The position numbers were made by a program, and so were the translations under genes. From UBA2705 sp963977105 (GTDB lineage: Bacteria > Pseudomonadota > Alphaproteobacteria > Micavibrionales > Micavibrionaceae): a stretch of 64,000 nt of DNA. Location: NCBI GenBank assembly GCA_963977105.1, contig CAXBNI010000005.1, positions 103,988 to 167,987 of the forward strand. The letters are read 5' to 3'. How positions within the stretch are numbered: the stretch's first letter is position 1; each line of letters begins with the position of its first letter. The notes beneath the pieces are model-generated. The model searched no databases, was not told where the DNA came from, and was given only the letters and a program-made list of their open reading frames with translations. Shown piece after piece: positions 28,701 to 38,056 of the stretch.

Positions 28701-31700
28701 CATATCTCGAACGACGACCGCCTTGAATTGCTGCAAAAACAAGATAGCAGCACTGGCTTTGACGTCTTCACAACCTTGATGCACGGCAAAGACATCTACG
28801 CACAGGCTGATACCGTGATTACCTTCAGCACATTGATGGATAAAGACCATGGCGGACGCAATACTATTCTGCAAGGCTACGTCAATAACTTGCGTGAACA
28901 AAACGCCGCACAAGGCGTTGAAGAAGATACAAACGAGATTAAACAATTCCTCACCATGGTCAATATTGTCGCAACGACATTCAGCGATGATGAACTAGAA
29001 GCTGACGTGAAAGCAAAACAAATTGCGAAAATTCAGGGGCTGTTGGGCGCGATCCAAACCGTATCTGAAACACAGGACGCCTCAAAACTAACAGAGTTCT
29101 TAAAATCTGACACATATCAAAACAATGTCGATGAGTATTCAGTATTTAGCCCTGCAAATCTTTTAAAGCAGTACCCAACACCTGAAAACAACGCCATCAA
29201 CATCATGTTTGCTGCAACGGATAACGACCGCCAAAAAGAGCTCGCTTTCTTTGCTGAAATCGAAACGATCTTCGCTGGTGACCATATCACGATGGAGTTT
29301 TACGAAGACATCATCGCCAAACACGCCGAAGACGAAGCCAAATGCGCACGCATTCAAGGCTATGTTAGCGCGGCTGTTGACGGCAACTTAAGCACCATCG
29401 TTAACATCGAAGCTTTAAACGTGAAGATCAACGATGCGGCACAAAAGCCAAGCATGAAGAAATTCAAAGCCATTATTGACAGCGCAGAATTTCAAGCATT
29501 GGATGAGGAAAACCGCGCATCAATCATCAGCGCCGCGCCACAAGGCCAAGAAGACGGCCTATCTATCGCACAGCAGATTATTCGTCTTGGCGCAAAATCA
29601 CCTGAAAAAATGGCGGAAAACATCCAGTATATCGGCGCACAGTTTGAAAACACCACAACTTTAGCCGACATTCTATATAATGGCGCGGACCATATCGAAA
29701 ATACGACAAGTAAAGCGCAATATATTGAATATGTTAGCCTGCTTGCAAATAACGAAGTTGAGACCCTCAACAGCCTTGCAAAAGTACAAACAACAATCGC
29801 CAAAGCCGTGAAAGACAGCGACGTATCAACATTACAGAGCCTAATCGAAGACCAAAGCTTGAAAGATCTTGGCGCAGAGCGCCGCGAGAAAATCCTATCG
29901 CAGCCACTTATCGGTGATAAAACATTGCTCAGCTTACTTGCTGAAAACGCAAATGGCGATATGGATGAAGAAATTAAAGTTTTCATCAACACAGCAAAAT
30001 CAATTGATGACCCAGAGCTTTTCAACAGCCTTGCAAGCGTCACAATCGAAAATGCAGAAAACGCGGCCATGCGTACACGCTTTAGCGCCTATGCAGAAAT
30101 GATTAACAATAATGACGAAGAAGAAATCTATGCGAAACTCGGCGCAACCAAAGCGATCAACGCCGCTTTAGAAAAGCCTAACAAGTTAAGCATTGAATCA
30201 CTAGCACGCGATGAAGCTTTCACAAGCATCAGCGAAAGCGAAGCACATGCAATGTTCAAAAAGCCAGCAATCGACGAACAGAGCTTGTTTACAGCAGCGC
30301 TAAGCAATGCAAAAACACCAAATGATCACGCCGCTGCTATCCATAGCCTTGCGGAGCTTTTCACCGATAGAGATTATACAAAGGACCTCATTTCACATTA
30401 CGCGCATAGCATCGATGACAGCGCCACTTCAGCACGCGATATTGAGCGTTTAAACATTTTAGTACGCATGGCTTATAATGAGGATATTAATCCAGAGATG
30501 CTCACAAAACTCGGCACAGTCTTTACAGAAATTGATAAAGCAAACGCCAAAGGCAGCCAAATTGCCCTGCGCAACATTTTGTCCTCTTCGGCCTATCAAG
30601 CACTGCCTGGTGATTACCAAGCACGTTTCGTTGATGAAGAAGGTCAAGATAACATTCTGTCAACATTGCTCAACATGGCTGAAAATGACGCAGTACAAGA
30701 AACAGAACTTCTTGCAGATATGATCGCCGCCACGCAAGGCGACGAAGGCGCAGCATATAAACAAATCACGACATTGATTAACCATAGCGACAGCGATGCG
30801 CAGCGCACACGTCTAGAAGATTACCGCAGCAGCCTTTATGCAAAAACACTGGAAATTGATGGCGAGACCATTGACCCTGCGCAAATCTCTATGATTACGC
30901 CGCAAGATCGTTGGTATTACCAAATTACCGGTAAAAACGCTGAAACATGGTGCCGCATTGACGAGGATGACAAAGCACTTAAAAAATTACGCTTGTCAGA
31001 CGCAATGCTCGCGGTTGGCAATGGCCAATATTACGCCAAAGACGAAATTGGTTATATCAGCTACAACACTAAAAAACATGAACTAGAAGTCTTCCACGTC
31101 ACACATACAGAAGAAAACCCTGTTTTCTCAACCCGCGAAATGCACAGCACAGATGCACTGAACGTTATGGACGACCTATGCAGAACTTCGAACTTTGTGG
31201 CCTTACCAATTGCTGGAAAAATCAGCGCACTGAACATCAACCGCATTCAAGGCGTACAGTACAATACCGATAAAAATATTCTAAACTTAGAAACCATCAC
31301 GGGCAGCCTTGCTTTGAAAAAGGTTGAGCGCGAAGCCGTGCGTCCATTACTCAGAGCATTAGTGCAAAGCGGCGCATTCTTCCAAGATGATGAAAATACA
31401 ACCTTTATCCGTAAAAATACGGCGCATATCATTAGCCACAACGAAAAGAAAGACACATTATTTGTCAAAGGGCAGCACAAAACCTTTACCTTAAAAAATG
31501 TTAACCTTGAAACAGGCTCAGATATCGCCATTAGCGCAGCACAAAACAGCGACTTCATTGAAGACGATAAACAAACCGTCATTGCAAAGAACGCGCTCGC
31601 AATGATTGGTTTTGATGAAAATAAAGATGAATTGCTTCTGGCTATTTCAAGAGATGAAAAATTCACCAAATCCTGTTATGGCTCAAGCCAGGCGCAAGAT

Positions 31701-32423
31701 ATAATTACAGAATATGTTAAAGGCGGAAACTTCATCTGGAGAGATAGCATTTCAGCCAGTAATATTAACCGCGTAAAATCAGTCGAAATTGACCCTGTGT
31801 TGAAAAGCTATACACTTTCCTTGGTCACAGATGCGAAGCTAACCGTTGACAATGTTCTTGATGAAAATCTCAAATTTTTCACTAAAGCACTGGAAAGCAA
31901 CCCAAACATTAGCAAAGTAAGCAGCACAGATTACGCGGTTAAAGCCGTGAGCGCTATTAAGCCGCTTATTGTACCGAAACCATCGCTGACAACGCAGTTT
32001 AATGCAGCAACCATTATTGAAGAGCTCGTTGCAAAAACAAGCATTGATCGCGTCCAAGCAGCCATTGCAGCCTCTGCAAACTGGTTAGACACAATGCACA
32101 GCGCTGAAATGGATAACGATGGCGAAAGCACAAAAATGCAAACCTTGGGCGCATTACTGCTAAACGCTTATACAGCGCATGCTGATATTCCTGAAAACCT
32201 GACACAGCGCGCTGCTAATAACACACCAAAAGCAAAAACTAAGCAAGCGGCCGAGAAAAAAGATGCGTTATCTGCATTGCAAGCTTCGTTTAATCAAGCG
32301 GCGGCCGGTGGAACATCAGAAAAAACCCAAAGCGTCACCGCAAAGGCTGCGAACGATATTGCAAACAATAATCCGGTCATGCAGCATTACCAAGAAGCAC
32401 TTGATCAACTTGCGATAAAATAA
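25800..32423 (+). CDS. Giant repeat protein, unknown function
   Basis: About 2207 residues from ATG 25800, which has AAGGA upstream; an in-frame ATG at 25725 has no ribosome site. No signal peptide, membrane segment or known domain. Residues are numbered from 25725. From about 570 to 1700, nine copies of a helical repeat of about 123 residues appear, with consensus LxxLLxSxxF...LLxxPxxxxxxLxxLLxxA. From about 1710 to 2085, five copies of a β-rich unit of about 60 residues follow, each with xFFxxD...NIxxI...LxL. The Ala/Lys/Gln-rich tail ends the protein. Gln, Asn, Ser and Ala are abundant and Cys is rare. It is transcribed alone between terminators. It could be a scaffold, filament or exported effector; nothing in the sequence decides. 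Confidence 0.85.
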   Translation: MANQDNKAMLTFINADTHNKITALAEKSSPSTSDVDQAIKLFESVLTNAYTVAINNYNYAEKLQDVIKENHDALVDMTIKAKGDITVDDLEAYTDQATVLAALDEEKPNQKDMQNATAAQMLFIGDLTRYNDSTGGSPKSFTARRAEAEEKCYTTENTKKREEAKLINKDGAFYRYYLYQAKIADKPGTFSRSGTRQEFIAHIDELATRCIPIASQYAKTYMQKSADITQSFVTKYQGIGAVSTLLETTFKNTLAAEQKDSFKLNHRAYYEALISPAVQDFVKSGDIKSTKVLFTDKMANSRPFIVNALNLALTDAKQIDLSKESYIVGGLLADTLGNDYAVELLNTAIAYNEAASKKINLPEFQASVKRYQDYIQIIKTDPRFADHDERNEPTKALINYNTVLSTFDDLSSYTVEGITEFINSDKMGALITPIKEEIFANRYGNDMNFLAFFMEHIKKSTTHKKMPAAINEAAAIDQLSAATSPAFAQKLVLEISKKSNDPALKARMKDIAPILDNYSEGAAANYAKSTHALKEAVSRSRPDVILKLTGQDYVQGIYSEDRIKLMLRNTEYQNDSSTPINALYNYAQKDSVALAEVLTGLANMSTSSDELQSYVKALNSLAEGTNQTLQTQIKVYAGVLAEHDGDTLINLAKTQLTVASKFNPEDTASLNSFLASPELENLPVDVQTMAVNEDVTSQMLIGMLRESGDSAVKQAQSFDKITTLIKNEATTQRAFEIVIEKAESKPETAQRFSDYVAVLSAENGREILSDFAQSREDFYAALNGKDAEKLATLILTSTTGASSDNETLDAQLKMLVLTDGNLQSSIDVMLSAAQDSTTQKTQYLALIAATPHAQSVFEHVLASAASDNEKNRLSTLISLIQGEDTSAPATYATLDENIAALLKNGDTSGLRELLASDAFVKSGLSESAVQSLIAQPLSNGKNIPEMVLTYKADDAEQLAQNLAAVSGHISNDDRLELLQKQDSSTGFDVFTTLMHGKDIYAQADTVITFSTLMDKDHGGRNTILQGYVNNLREQNAAQGVEEDTNEIKQFLTMVNIVATTFSDDELEADVKAKQIAKIQGLLGAIQTVSETQDASKLTEFLKSDTYQNNVDEYSVFSPANLLKQYPTPENNAINIMFAATDNDRQKELAFFAEIETIFAGDHITMEFYEDIIAKHAEDEAKCARIQGYVSAAVDGNLSTIVNIEALNVKINDAAQKPSMKKFKAIIDSAEFQALDEENRASIISAAPQGQEDGLSIAQQIIRLGAKSPEKMAENIQYIGAQFENTTTLADILYNGADHIENTTSKAQYIEYVSLLANNEVETLNSLAKVQTTIAKAVKDSDVSTLQSLIEDQSLKDLGAERREKILSQPLIGDKTLLSLLAENANGDMDEEIKVFINTAKSIDDPELFNSLASVTIENAENAAMRTRFSAYAEMINNNDEEEIYAKLGATKAINAALEKPNKLSIESLARDEAFTSISESEAHAMFKKPAIDEQSLFTAALSNAKTPNDHAAAIHSLAELFTDRDYTKDLISHYAHSIDDSATSARDIERLNILVRMAYNEDINPEMLTKLGTVFTEIDKANAKGSQIALRNILSSSAYQALPGDYQARFVDEEGQDNILSTLLNMAENDAVQETELLADMIAATQGDEGAAYKQITTLINHSDSDAQRTRLEDYRSSLYAKTLEIDGETIDPAQISMITPQDRWYYQITGKNAETWCRIDEDDKALKKLRLSDAMLAVGNGQYYAKDEIGYISYNTKKHELEVFHVTHTEENPVFSTREMHSTDALNVMDDLCRTSNFVALPIAGKISALNINRIQGVQYNTDKNILNLETITGSLALKKVEREAVRPLLRALVQSGAFFQDDENTTFIRKNTAHIISHNEKKDTLFVKGQHKTFTLKNVNLETGSDIAISAAQNSDFIEDDKQTVIAKNALAMIGFDENKDELLLAISRDEKFTKSCYGSSQAQDIITEYVKGGNFIWRDSISASNINRVKSVEIDPVLKSYTLSLVTDAKLTVDNVLDENLKFFTKALESNPNISKVSSTDYAVKAVSAIKPLIVPKPSLTTQFNAATIIEELVAKTSIDRVQAAIAASANWLDTMHSAEMDNDGESTKMQTLGALLLNAYTAHADIPENLTQRAANNTPKAKTKQAAEKKDALSALQASFNQAAAGGTSEKTQSVTAKAANDIANNNPVMQHYQEALDQLAIK

Positions 32424-32460
32424 GCAACGCTCTACGAAATACTATTACCGCCTAACTTAT

Positions 32461-32507
32461 AAGCTGTGTCTACAGGAGTACACCCTCCTGAGCGCAGCTT
32501 TTCTTTT
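32461..32507 (+). terminator. Terminator after the giant repeat gene
   Basis: Nested hairpin: outer arms AAGCTG and CAGCTT, inner arms CAGGAG and CTCCTG around TACACC, then TTCTTTT. It is placed 38 bp after the stop of the giant gene and before the convergent RNA methyltransferase. Confidence 0.75.
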
Positions 32508-32543
32508 GGCGCGGTGGCTTGCAGCATAAAAAGAAGTGAAGGT

Positions 32544-33830
32544 CTAACGCGTAAACACGCCAACCATTTCAACATGGTTGCTGTAGACAAACTGATCAAC
32601 GCATTGCAAGCTCTGTAATGTATAGCCGCCCTGCACCAAAGTCTGTGCATCACGCGCAAAGCTTTTTGGGTTACATGACACCCCAATGACTAACGGCACT
32701 TTTGAGCCCGCCAATTGTTCGGCTTGCTCTTTCGCGCCTGCGCGCGGCGGGTCAAAAATAACAGCGTCATAAACAGCCAGTTCTTTGACCATTAACGGGC
32801 GTTCAAACAAATTACGTTCCTGCGCAGAAATACCTATGCCGCCAGCGGCTTTCGCCAACAGTGCAATCGGCTCTTCTGCAAATTCAAATGCATCAACTGA
32901 GCCACGTTCAACCATTGATCCAGCAAAGCAGCCACTGCCTGAGAATAAATCCGCGAAGCGCGGTCTTTTTTTACTCACATTGCTATGTATGCCGTGCATC
33001 ACCGCATCCACCAAGGTTTTCTCGCCCTGCACGGTTGGCTGCATGAACGCGCCAGGCGGCAGCGCCACTTGCAGGCGGCCAAATTTTTTGATAAACGGAT
33101 CGCGTTCAATCATGACATTGGGCGTATGTGAATCTTTCACCCGCCATGAAACCCGTGCAAGATCAACGTTCTGTGCTAATTCTGCGACTGCTTCCATGAT
33201 CGCCAAGTCCATCACGCCTTTACGGCTTGAAAGCTCGCCCGTAATCAGCATTTCTGTTTTGTCATCTGCCATTTGCATGAACACATTGCCGCGTTTACCC
33301 TCACGCAATAAGCGCTTAAGATACGGCTTGCTTGCTTCTCTTTTCTGATCTAACTCAGGGCACAGGATTAAACATTCATCAATTTCTGCAATTTTATGAC
33401 TGCGCTGCTGATTATAGCCAAGCTTTACTTCGCCGCCCTGCACAACCACAGACCAACTCGCGCGCCGGCGTGAACGCGCAGGCACAAATACTGCTGGCAA
33501 AATTTCCTTCGCCACAACATCGCGATAAATAAGCGCGCTATAAACTTGTTCCGTCTTCCAGTTTTGGTATACATCTTCGCGAATGTGTTGCAATTGACAA
33601 CCGCCGCATTCTTCATAAAAGGCACAGGGCGCATCGACGCGGCTTTCCCCGCCAGCGATAAGCTCAACCACTTCACCGCGATAAATGCCTTGTTTGTTTT
33701 TATGTGATTTGACCAACATTTTATCGCCCGCAGCGCTACGCGGAACGTACACATTATGCCCACCCTCAATCACGGCAATGCCGTCACCTTGTGGGCCTAA
33801 CGTTTTAACTTCAACAACTTCTTCACCCAT
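32544..33830 (-). CDS. TrmA/RlmD-family RNA (uracil-5) methyltransferase
   Basis: SAM-dependent methyltransferase of the 23S rRNA m5U (RlmC/RlmD) or tRNA m5U54 (TrmA) family. An N-terminal TRAM-like β-barrel (about 1-55) is followed by the iron-sulfur cysteines in CAFYEECGGCQLQH, with a fourth Cys in ECLIL. The C-terminal Rossmann part shows DLFSGSGCFAG, the catalytic-loop motif DPPRAGA and the nucleophile-containing SCNPKSFARD. The target base cannot be decided without comparison. I use ATG 33830; an in-frame GTG lies three codons upstream. It is divergent from the tRNA-fMet gene. Confidence 0.88.
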   Translation of the reverse strand: MGEEVVEVKTLGPQGDGIAVIEGGHNVYVPRSAAGDKMLVKSHKNKQGIYRGEVVELIAGGESRVDAPCAFYEECGGCQLQHIREDVYQNWKTEQVYSALIYRDVVAKEILPAVFVPARSRRRASWSVVVQGGEVKLGYNQQRSHKIAEIDECLILCPELDQKREASKPYLKRLLREGKRGNVFMQMADDKTEMLITGELSSRKGVMDLAIMEAVAELAQNVDLARVSWRVKDSHTPNVMIERDPFIKKFGRLQVALPPGAFMQPTVQGEKTLVDAVMHGIHSNVSKKRPRFADLFSGSGCFAGSMVERGSVDAFEFAEEPIALLAKAAGGIGISAQERNLFERPLMVKELAVYDAVIFDPPRAGAKEQAEQLAGSKVPLVIGVSCNPKSFARDAQTLVQGGYTLQSLQCVDQFVYSNHVEMVGVFTR

Positions 33831-33944
33831 CGGCGTCACTCATCACTTATCTATCATTAATATGTATTCTATCGCTATTCTCTACCACAGAGCTTCGCAC
33901 AGACCCAACAAAAAACAAAATATAAATTAAATCAAAGACAAGCC

Positions 33945-33973
33945 TTGACACCACAAGGCCAATTGAGTACAAA
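33945..33973 (+). promoter_or_regulatory. Promoter of tRNA-fMet
   Basis: TTGACA at 33945-33950, 17-nt spacer, TACAAA at 33968-33973. Transcription would start near 33980, about 40 nt before the tRNA. Confidence 0.5.
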
Positions 33974-34021
33974 CCATAAGCTTATCGCAAATCAATAAAT
34001 TGAGATAACAAATTCACCTGA

Positions 34022-34142
<121 letters not shown>

Positions 34143-34144
34143 GG

Positions 34145-34165
34145 TGGGGCTACCTTGGGGCTACC
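34145..34165 (+). repeat. Paired TGGGGCTACC motifs, left end of element
   Basis: Two copies of TGGGGCTACC (34145-34154 and 34156-34165), 11 bp apart start to start, just inside attL. The same pair, same orientation and same spacing, stands inside the right end. They are probable arm-type binding sites of the integrase or its directionality factor; that function is inferred from position. Confidence 0.7.
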
Positions 34166-34335
34166 AATGTGTTGCAAGGGAATGGGGGTGATTTAACCTT
34201 TTGTGTACAGCACCCAATTAAAATACTTGTAGAGCGATATGCTTCGATTAGCCTTGGGTCTATCTTATAGTGTGCGATCTAGAGTATAAGTTTTATAGAA
34301 TTTAGTAGATGGTACAGTATTTGGAGTGTGGTTAA

Positions 34336-36279
34336 ATGGTGAGACAGCAAGTATTCTTTGATCCTACAGCAGATCCAGCAAAAGATTTTTTTGGCATGGA
34401 TCAGAATGCTAACTGGCAAGATGATTTTGGTAAGAGTCTGAAAAATTACGTTATCTCAAATATTCCTAGCATCAGAACATTAAGCCTTTTTAGCGGCGCT
34501 GGTGGCCTTGATATAGGTTTCCATGATGCTGGGTTTGATATTGTGTCATCCGTTGAGATAGAGGATGCATTTGTTGATACCCTAAAGGCAAATTCAGGAA
34601 AAGGTAAGTACTTCGGGGAATCGGCCACGATTAACTGTATAGATATTAGAGAGTATAATCCTGATTTTGATTCAGTAGACTTCATAATTGGAGGTCCGCC
34701 TTGTCAAACATTCTCGGCTGCTGGGGCTAGAGCTATGGGGGTCGCAGGAACAAAGGATGAAAGAGGAAACCTGTTTTTAGAATATGTGAGGCTATTAAAG
34801 AAGTTAAAGCCAAAAGGCTTTCTATTTGAAAATGTATATAGAATATTAGGAGCCAATAAGGGGGTGGATTGGGAGAATATAGTTAATGCATTTGAAGCCG
34901 CTGGATATAGGTTATTTCATAGAATATTAGACACCGCAGATTACGGCGTTCCTCAGCATAGAGAAAGGCTTATAATTGTTGGCCTTAGAGAGGATCTCGC
35001 AACCAAAGGCCGCAATTTTTCTTTCCCTCGCCCTACGCATGGTCCTGATTCTAGAGGTGAACGACCTCACTATACAAGTCAGTCTGCTTTATGTGGAGTT
35101 ACATTGCCACCTCTGAAAGAAGGCTTGGGAGGAAGGTACGGGCACTTGCTTGACAGAGTTCCTCCAGGGTTAAACTATTCATATTTTACTGAAAAAATGG
35201 GGCATCCTACTCCAATATTTGCATGGCGATCTAAGTTTTCAGACTTCCTGTATAAGGCAGACCCCGATAAGCCAGTTAGAACGATTAAGGCGCAAGGCGG
35301 GCAATATACAGGACCATTTCATTGGGAGAGCAGAGCTTTTGCGGTTAATGAACTCAAAAGATTGCAAACGTTTCCTGATAGTTATGAAATACTTGGAGGC
35401 AAAGGCACTGCCGTACATCAAATTGGCAACTCAGTCCCCCCCCAATTCGCTCGTATAATGGCTTTGTCTATTTTAGAACAAGTTTTTGACGTAAAGACAC
35501 CAGTTCAGTTAGATTACTTAAACCAAAATGAAGATCTTGGTTTTAGAAAAAGGAAAAGGGCATTAAGTAATGAGTATAAAAATAAAGCTGCCGAGTATAT
35601 AAAAAAAGAAAATCCTCCGTCTGGTAGTGTGAAGGGAAAGGATAAAGATATCTTCTTTGATTTAGAACAAGGATTCTCCCTTAAAGTCAAAGATGGTGGG
35701 GCTTATAAAGTTTCGAGCAAAATGGATAAAGGGGCATGGATTCTAGAACTTTCCAGTAATAAAGAAGGTTCTGACAAAACATTAAAAAATAAACTTGAAA
35801 TAGAAATTACCCCTCTAGAAAAATGGATTGTAGATTCAACTAAAATAAAATTAATAGCTCCATTTCTAGGAAGAGAAGCCTATACAGCAGTTTGGAAAGC
35901 CCTTGAATATCTATTAAGAAAAAAAAATATTAAAGCAGATTTAGTGCAGCTGTGTGGTTATTATCAATATAAGCCTGCCTTTAGGTGTGAACTTAAAGTA
36001 TTTGGTTCTAGTTCTTTTTATCCAGCTGATTTTGTAAGATTATTAGAGAAGGTTTGCTCTGGTACTATAACAAGAAGAAACCTCGATCTTTCTTATCTTT
36101 CTAGTTTATGTGAGGTAGAGCCCTTCAGAATGAAAGAAATGCTAACAAACTTAAAAAGTATTGGGTATGAAATAAGAAACTCTAAAACTAATGCATCTAT
36201 CGATGATGGCATTTATTTAATACCTTATCCGTTTCCTACATTAGGCCCACAAAGCGTACAATTAAAAAAGGAACTCTGA
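34336..36279 (+). CDS. DNA (cytosine-5) methyltransferase
   Basis: Modification enzyme of a restriction-modification system. Motif I is LSLFSGAGGLDIGF (49-62), motif IV has catalytic C123 in GGPPCQTFSA, motif VI is ENV (165-167), motif VIII is QHRERLIIVG (207-216), and motifs IX-X are in KRLQTFPDSYEI and QIGNSVPP near 350-390. The catalytic domain occupies roughly residues 45-395. A further 250-residue C-terminal extension, rich in Lys, has no motif I recognise. The target site cannot be read. The stop overlaps the next start by one base (TGATG), so the partner protein is translationally coupled. GGAG lies 9 nt before the ATG. Confidence 0.93.
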   Translation: MVRQQVFFDPTADPAKDFFGMDQNANWQDDFGKSLKNYVISNIPSIRTLSLFSGAGGLDIGFHDAGFDIVSSVEIEDAFVDTLKANSGKGKYFGESATINCIDIREYNPDFDSVDFIIGGPPCQTFSAAGARAMGVAGTKDERGNLFLEYVRLLKKLKPKGFLFENVYRILGANKGVDWENIVNAFEAAGYRLFHRILDTADYGVPQHRERLIIVGLREDLATKGRNFSFPRPTHGPDSRGERPHYTSQSALCGVTLPPLKEGLGGRYGHLLDRVPPGLNYSYFTEKMGHPTPIFAWRSKFSDFLYKADPDKPVRTIKAQGGQYTGPFHWESRAFAVNELKRLQTFPDSYEILGGKGTAVHQIGNSVPPQFARIMALSILEQVFDVKTPVQLDYLNQNEDLGFRKRKRALSNEYKNKAAEYIKKENPPSGSVKGKDKDIFFDLEQGFSLKVKDGGAYKVSSKMDKGAWILELSSNKEGSDKTLKNKLEIEITPLEKWIVDSTKIKLIAPFLGREAYTAVWKALEYLLRKKNIKADLVQLCGYYQYKPAFRCELKVFGSSSFYPADFVRLLEKVCSGTITRRNLDLSYLSSLCEVEPFRMKEMLTNLKSIGYEIRNSKTNASIDDGIYLIPYPFPTLGPQSVQLKKEL

Positions 36280-37577
36280 TGGAAGATAAAATTAAGCTTA
36301 TTATCTATGATAATAAGAGCATTTTCGAGAGACCTGATGGAACAAAAGAAATCTTTGAAGAGGGTAGCAATAGCCCCGAAGCTGAATGCAGAGTTAAGTC
36401 TATAAAAAAAGCCTTAAAAGCAGAGTATCTAAAAAATCTAATTGAAGGTGAATTAAAAAGTCCTACCAAGGACTTTGGACTAGAAGACACTCATATTGAG
36501 CTTATTAAGAAATTAGTCAATTCTGTTACAAGCGAAGTTGGCAGAGCGCTGATTGGTATAACCATTATGCAGCTGTGTGTAAAATCCATATGCCCCGACC
36601 AGAATATAAGGCTGCATAAAGGTGGAAAAGCCTCGGGAAGTGCTTTCTCTTGGCGAGAGGGCGTATCGATGAGGACCTTAGATAAGAGTTATATAACTCC
36701 TGTTCTAAGGCAATATGATTTACTCCGATTAAACGCTGATGGCTTTATGATGACGCGCAGCCTTGCAGAAAACTACCCTTATACCATCTTGTACAAAGCA
36801 GCGGTTAGAGGGGGTAAAAAAGAATGGCTATTAATTGTCGAGGCCCTTGAAGAAAAGAGCCTTCCGCCTTTAGGAGGGTTGAAATATCTAATATCACTTT
36901 TGATCAACCGGTCTAATAAATTTATAGAGCTGTCAGATGTTTGTATGAATAGGATCCGGGCCTACGAATCTTGCACAAATCCCCCTAAAAAGACCTTAGG
37001 CCTGATTGAGAGATTCATTGAGTCGTCAGAATATTCAGCAAGAGCATTTGAAGTGGTCATCCATGGTGCATATCAGGCTTTAGATACTATGGGAGAGATC
37101 GAGGGGGTTTTGAAGCCCCTTTCACAAATGCGTTCGGCAAATAAAAAGCATGGAAACATAGGAGATATTGAAATATTAGAGTCCTCTATCGGAATGACCA
37201 TTATTGAGGCTTGGGATACAAAGTATGGGAAGCCTGATCTAAGAGAAGAGCTTGAAGAATTGTCAGAAAAACTCTTAGCTCATCCTGATTGCCGCGTGGC
37301 TGGTTTTATTACTAATGTTACTCCTGTTTTATCTAGTGAAACCATCTCTAGAATAGAAGACATAACAGCTTTCCATGATTGCTTTATATATACGTACCAA
37401 TTCTCAGAATGGTACGAAAAATTAATTTTACCAATAGTTAAAGGAGATCAAGAGACCTTTTTCAACTCTTGGCTATTAGCGATAGCTGAGTCCTTGTGCC
37501 AAAAACGTAAAGATATAGCTCCTATTGATGAGCCTTGCGAACATTGGATTAGAAATCTAATTTCAACCTTTTCTTGA
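36279..37577 (+). CDS. Probable type II restriction endonuclease, PD-(D/E)XK
   Basis: 432 residues coupled to the methyltransferase. The clearest catalytic feature is SANKKHGNIGDIEI (287-300) followed by IIEAWDTKYGK (308-318). Together these fit a PD-(D/E)XK core with D296 and D313-T-K315. The middle section (WREGVSMRTLD at 125-135, then YITPVL and a hydrophobic strand) recalls the layout of SacI-family endonucleases, but I am not sure of that assignment. By known logic it would cut DNA lacking the neighbouring enzyme's methylation. Codon use is as AT-rich as the methyltransferase, so the pair travelled together. No separate controller gene is visible. Confidence 0.7.
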   Translation: MEDKIKLIIYDNKSIFERPDGTKEIFEEGSNSPEAECRVKSIKKALKAEYLKNLIEGELKSPTKDFGLEDTHIELIKKLVNSVTSEVGRALIGITIMQLCVKSICPDQNIRLHKGGKASGSAFSWREGVSMRTLDKSYITPVLRQYDLLRLNADGFMMTRSLAENYPYTILYKAAVRGGKKEWLLIVEALEEKSLPPLGGLKYLISLLINRSNKFIELSDVCMNRIRAYESCTNPPKKTLGLIERFIESSEYSARAFEVVIHGAYQALDTMGEIEGVLKPLSQMRSANKKHGNIGDIEILESSIGMTIIEAWDTKYGKPDLREELEELSEKLLAHPDCRVAGFITNVTPVLSSETISRIEDITAFHDCFIYTYQFSEWYEKLILPIVKGDQETFFNSWLLAIAESLCQKRKDIAPIDEPCEHWIRNLISTFS

Positions 37578-37592
37578 AATAGCTTTATTTGG

Positions 37593-38015
37593 CTACTTTT
37601 TCTTTCTCACCCTTTGTGCCGCACTACGCTTCCCCAATTCAGACATAGCTTGTCTAATCAGCTCCTTTTTAAGCGCTTCATCATCCATGTTTTCAACTGC
37701 TTCCAACGGCTCATTTAACGGTTGGGGAACCGTTGCTTGAACGGTTAAATCAAACGGTTGGTCGTACGGTTCAAAGCCTTGTTCTTCCTCATATTCCGCT
37801 TCTATTGATAATGCCTCAAGGTTGCGGCTTAAATCTTCATTCACTGTTATAAGCTTCTTATTGTTTCTCTTAAGTTTAGCTGTAACGGTAAAAGCGGTTA
37901 TAACCACCAAGCCAACCGCTGCAAAGGGGACTATTGTGGCTGGGTTTAAGAAACCGACGAGTGAGGTTAATAATGCAGGCTGTTTAGTTACTTCTTTGAT
38001 TTCATTGTAAAACAT
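37593..38015 (-). CDS. Small single-span membrane protein of the element
   Basis: 140 residues with one membrane segment (about 26-46, TIVPFAAVGLVVITAFTVTA). A short heptad-like stretch follows (48-75), then an acidic linker and a strongly basic C-terminus. The charge pattern would leave most of the protein in the cytoplasm. It is the last gene of the element's minus-strand set, downstream of a large inverted repeat at 38057-38096. No function is known. Confidence 0.65.
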   Translation of the reverse strand: MFYNEIKEVTKQPALLTSLVGFLNPATIVPFAAVGLVVITAFTVTAKLKRNNKKLITVNEDLSRNLEALSIEAEYEEEQGFEPYDQPFDLTVQATVPQPLNEPLEAVENMDDEALKKELIRQAMSELGKRSAAQRVRKKK

Positions 38016-38056
38016 AATTGTATCTTTCTATTTATAATTTAATTGAATGTGTGGGT

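Noticed and set aside
29492..30070. 192-codon open frame on the minus strand
   Set aside because: It lies wholly antisense within the giant repeat gene, whose repeat structure is maintained across this stretch; the minus frame has no ribosome site or recognisable protein.
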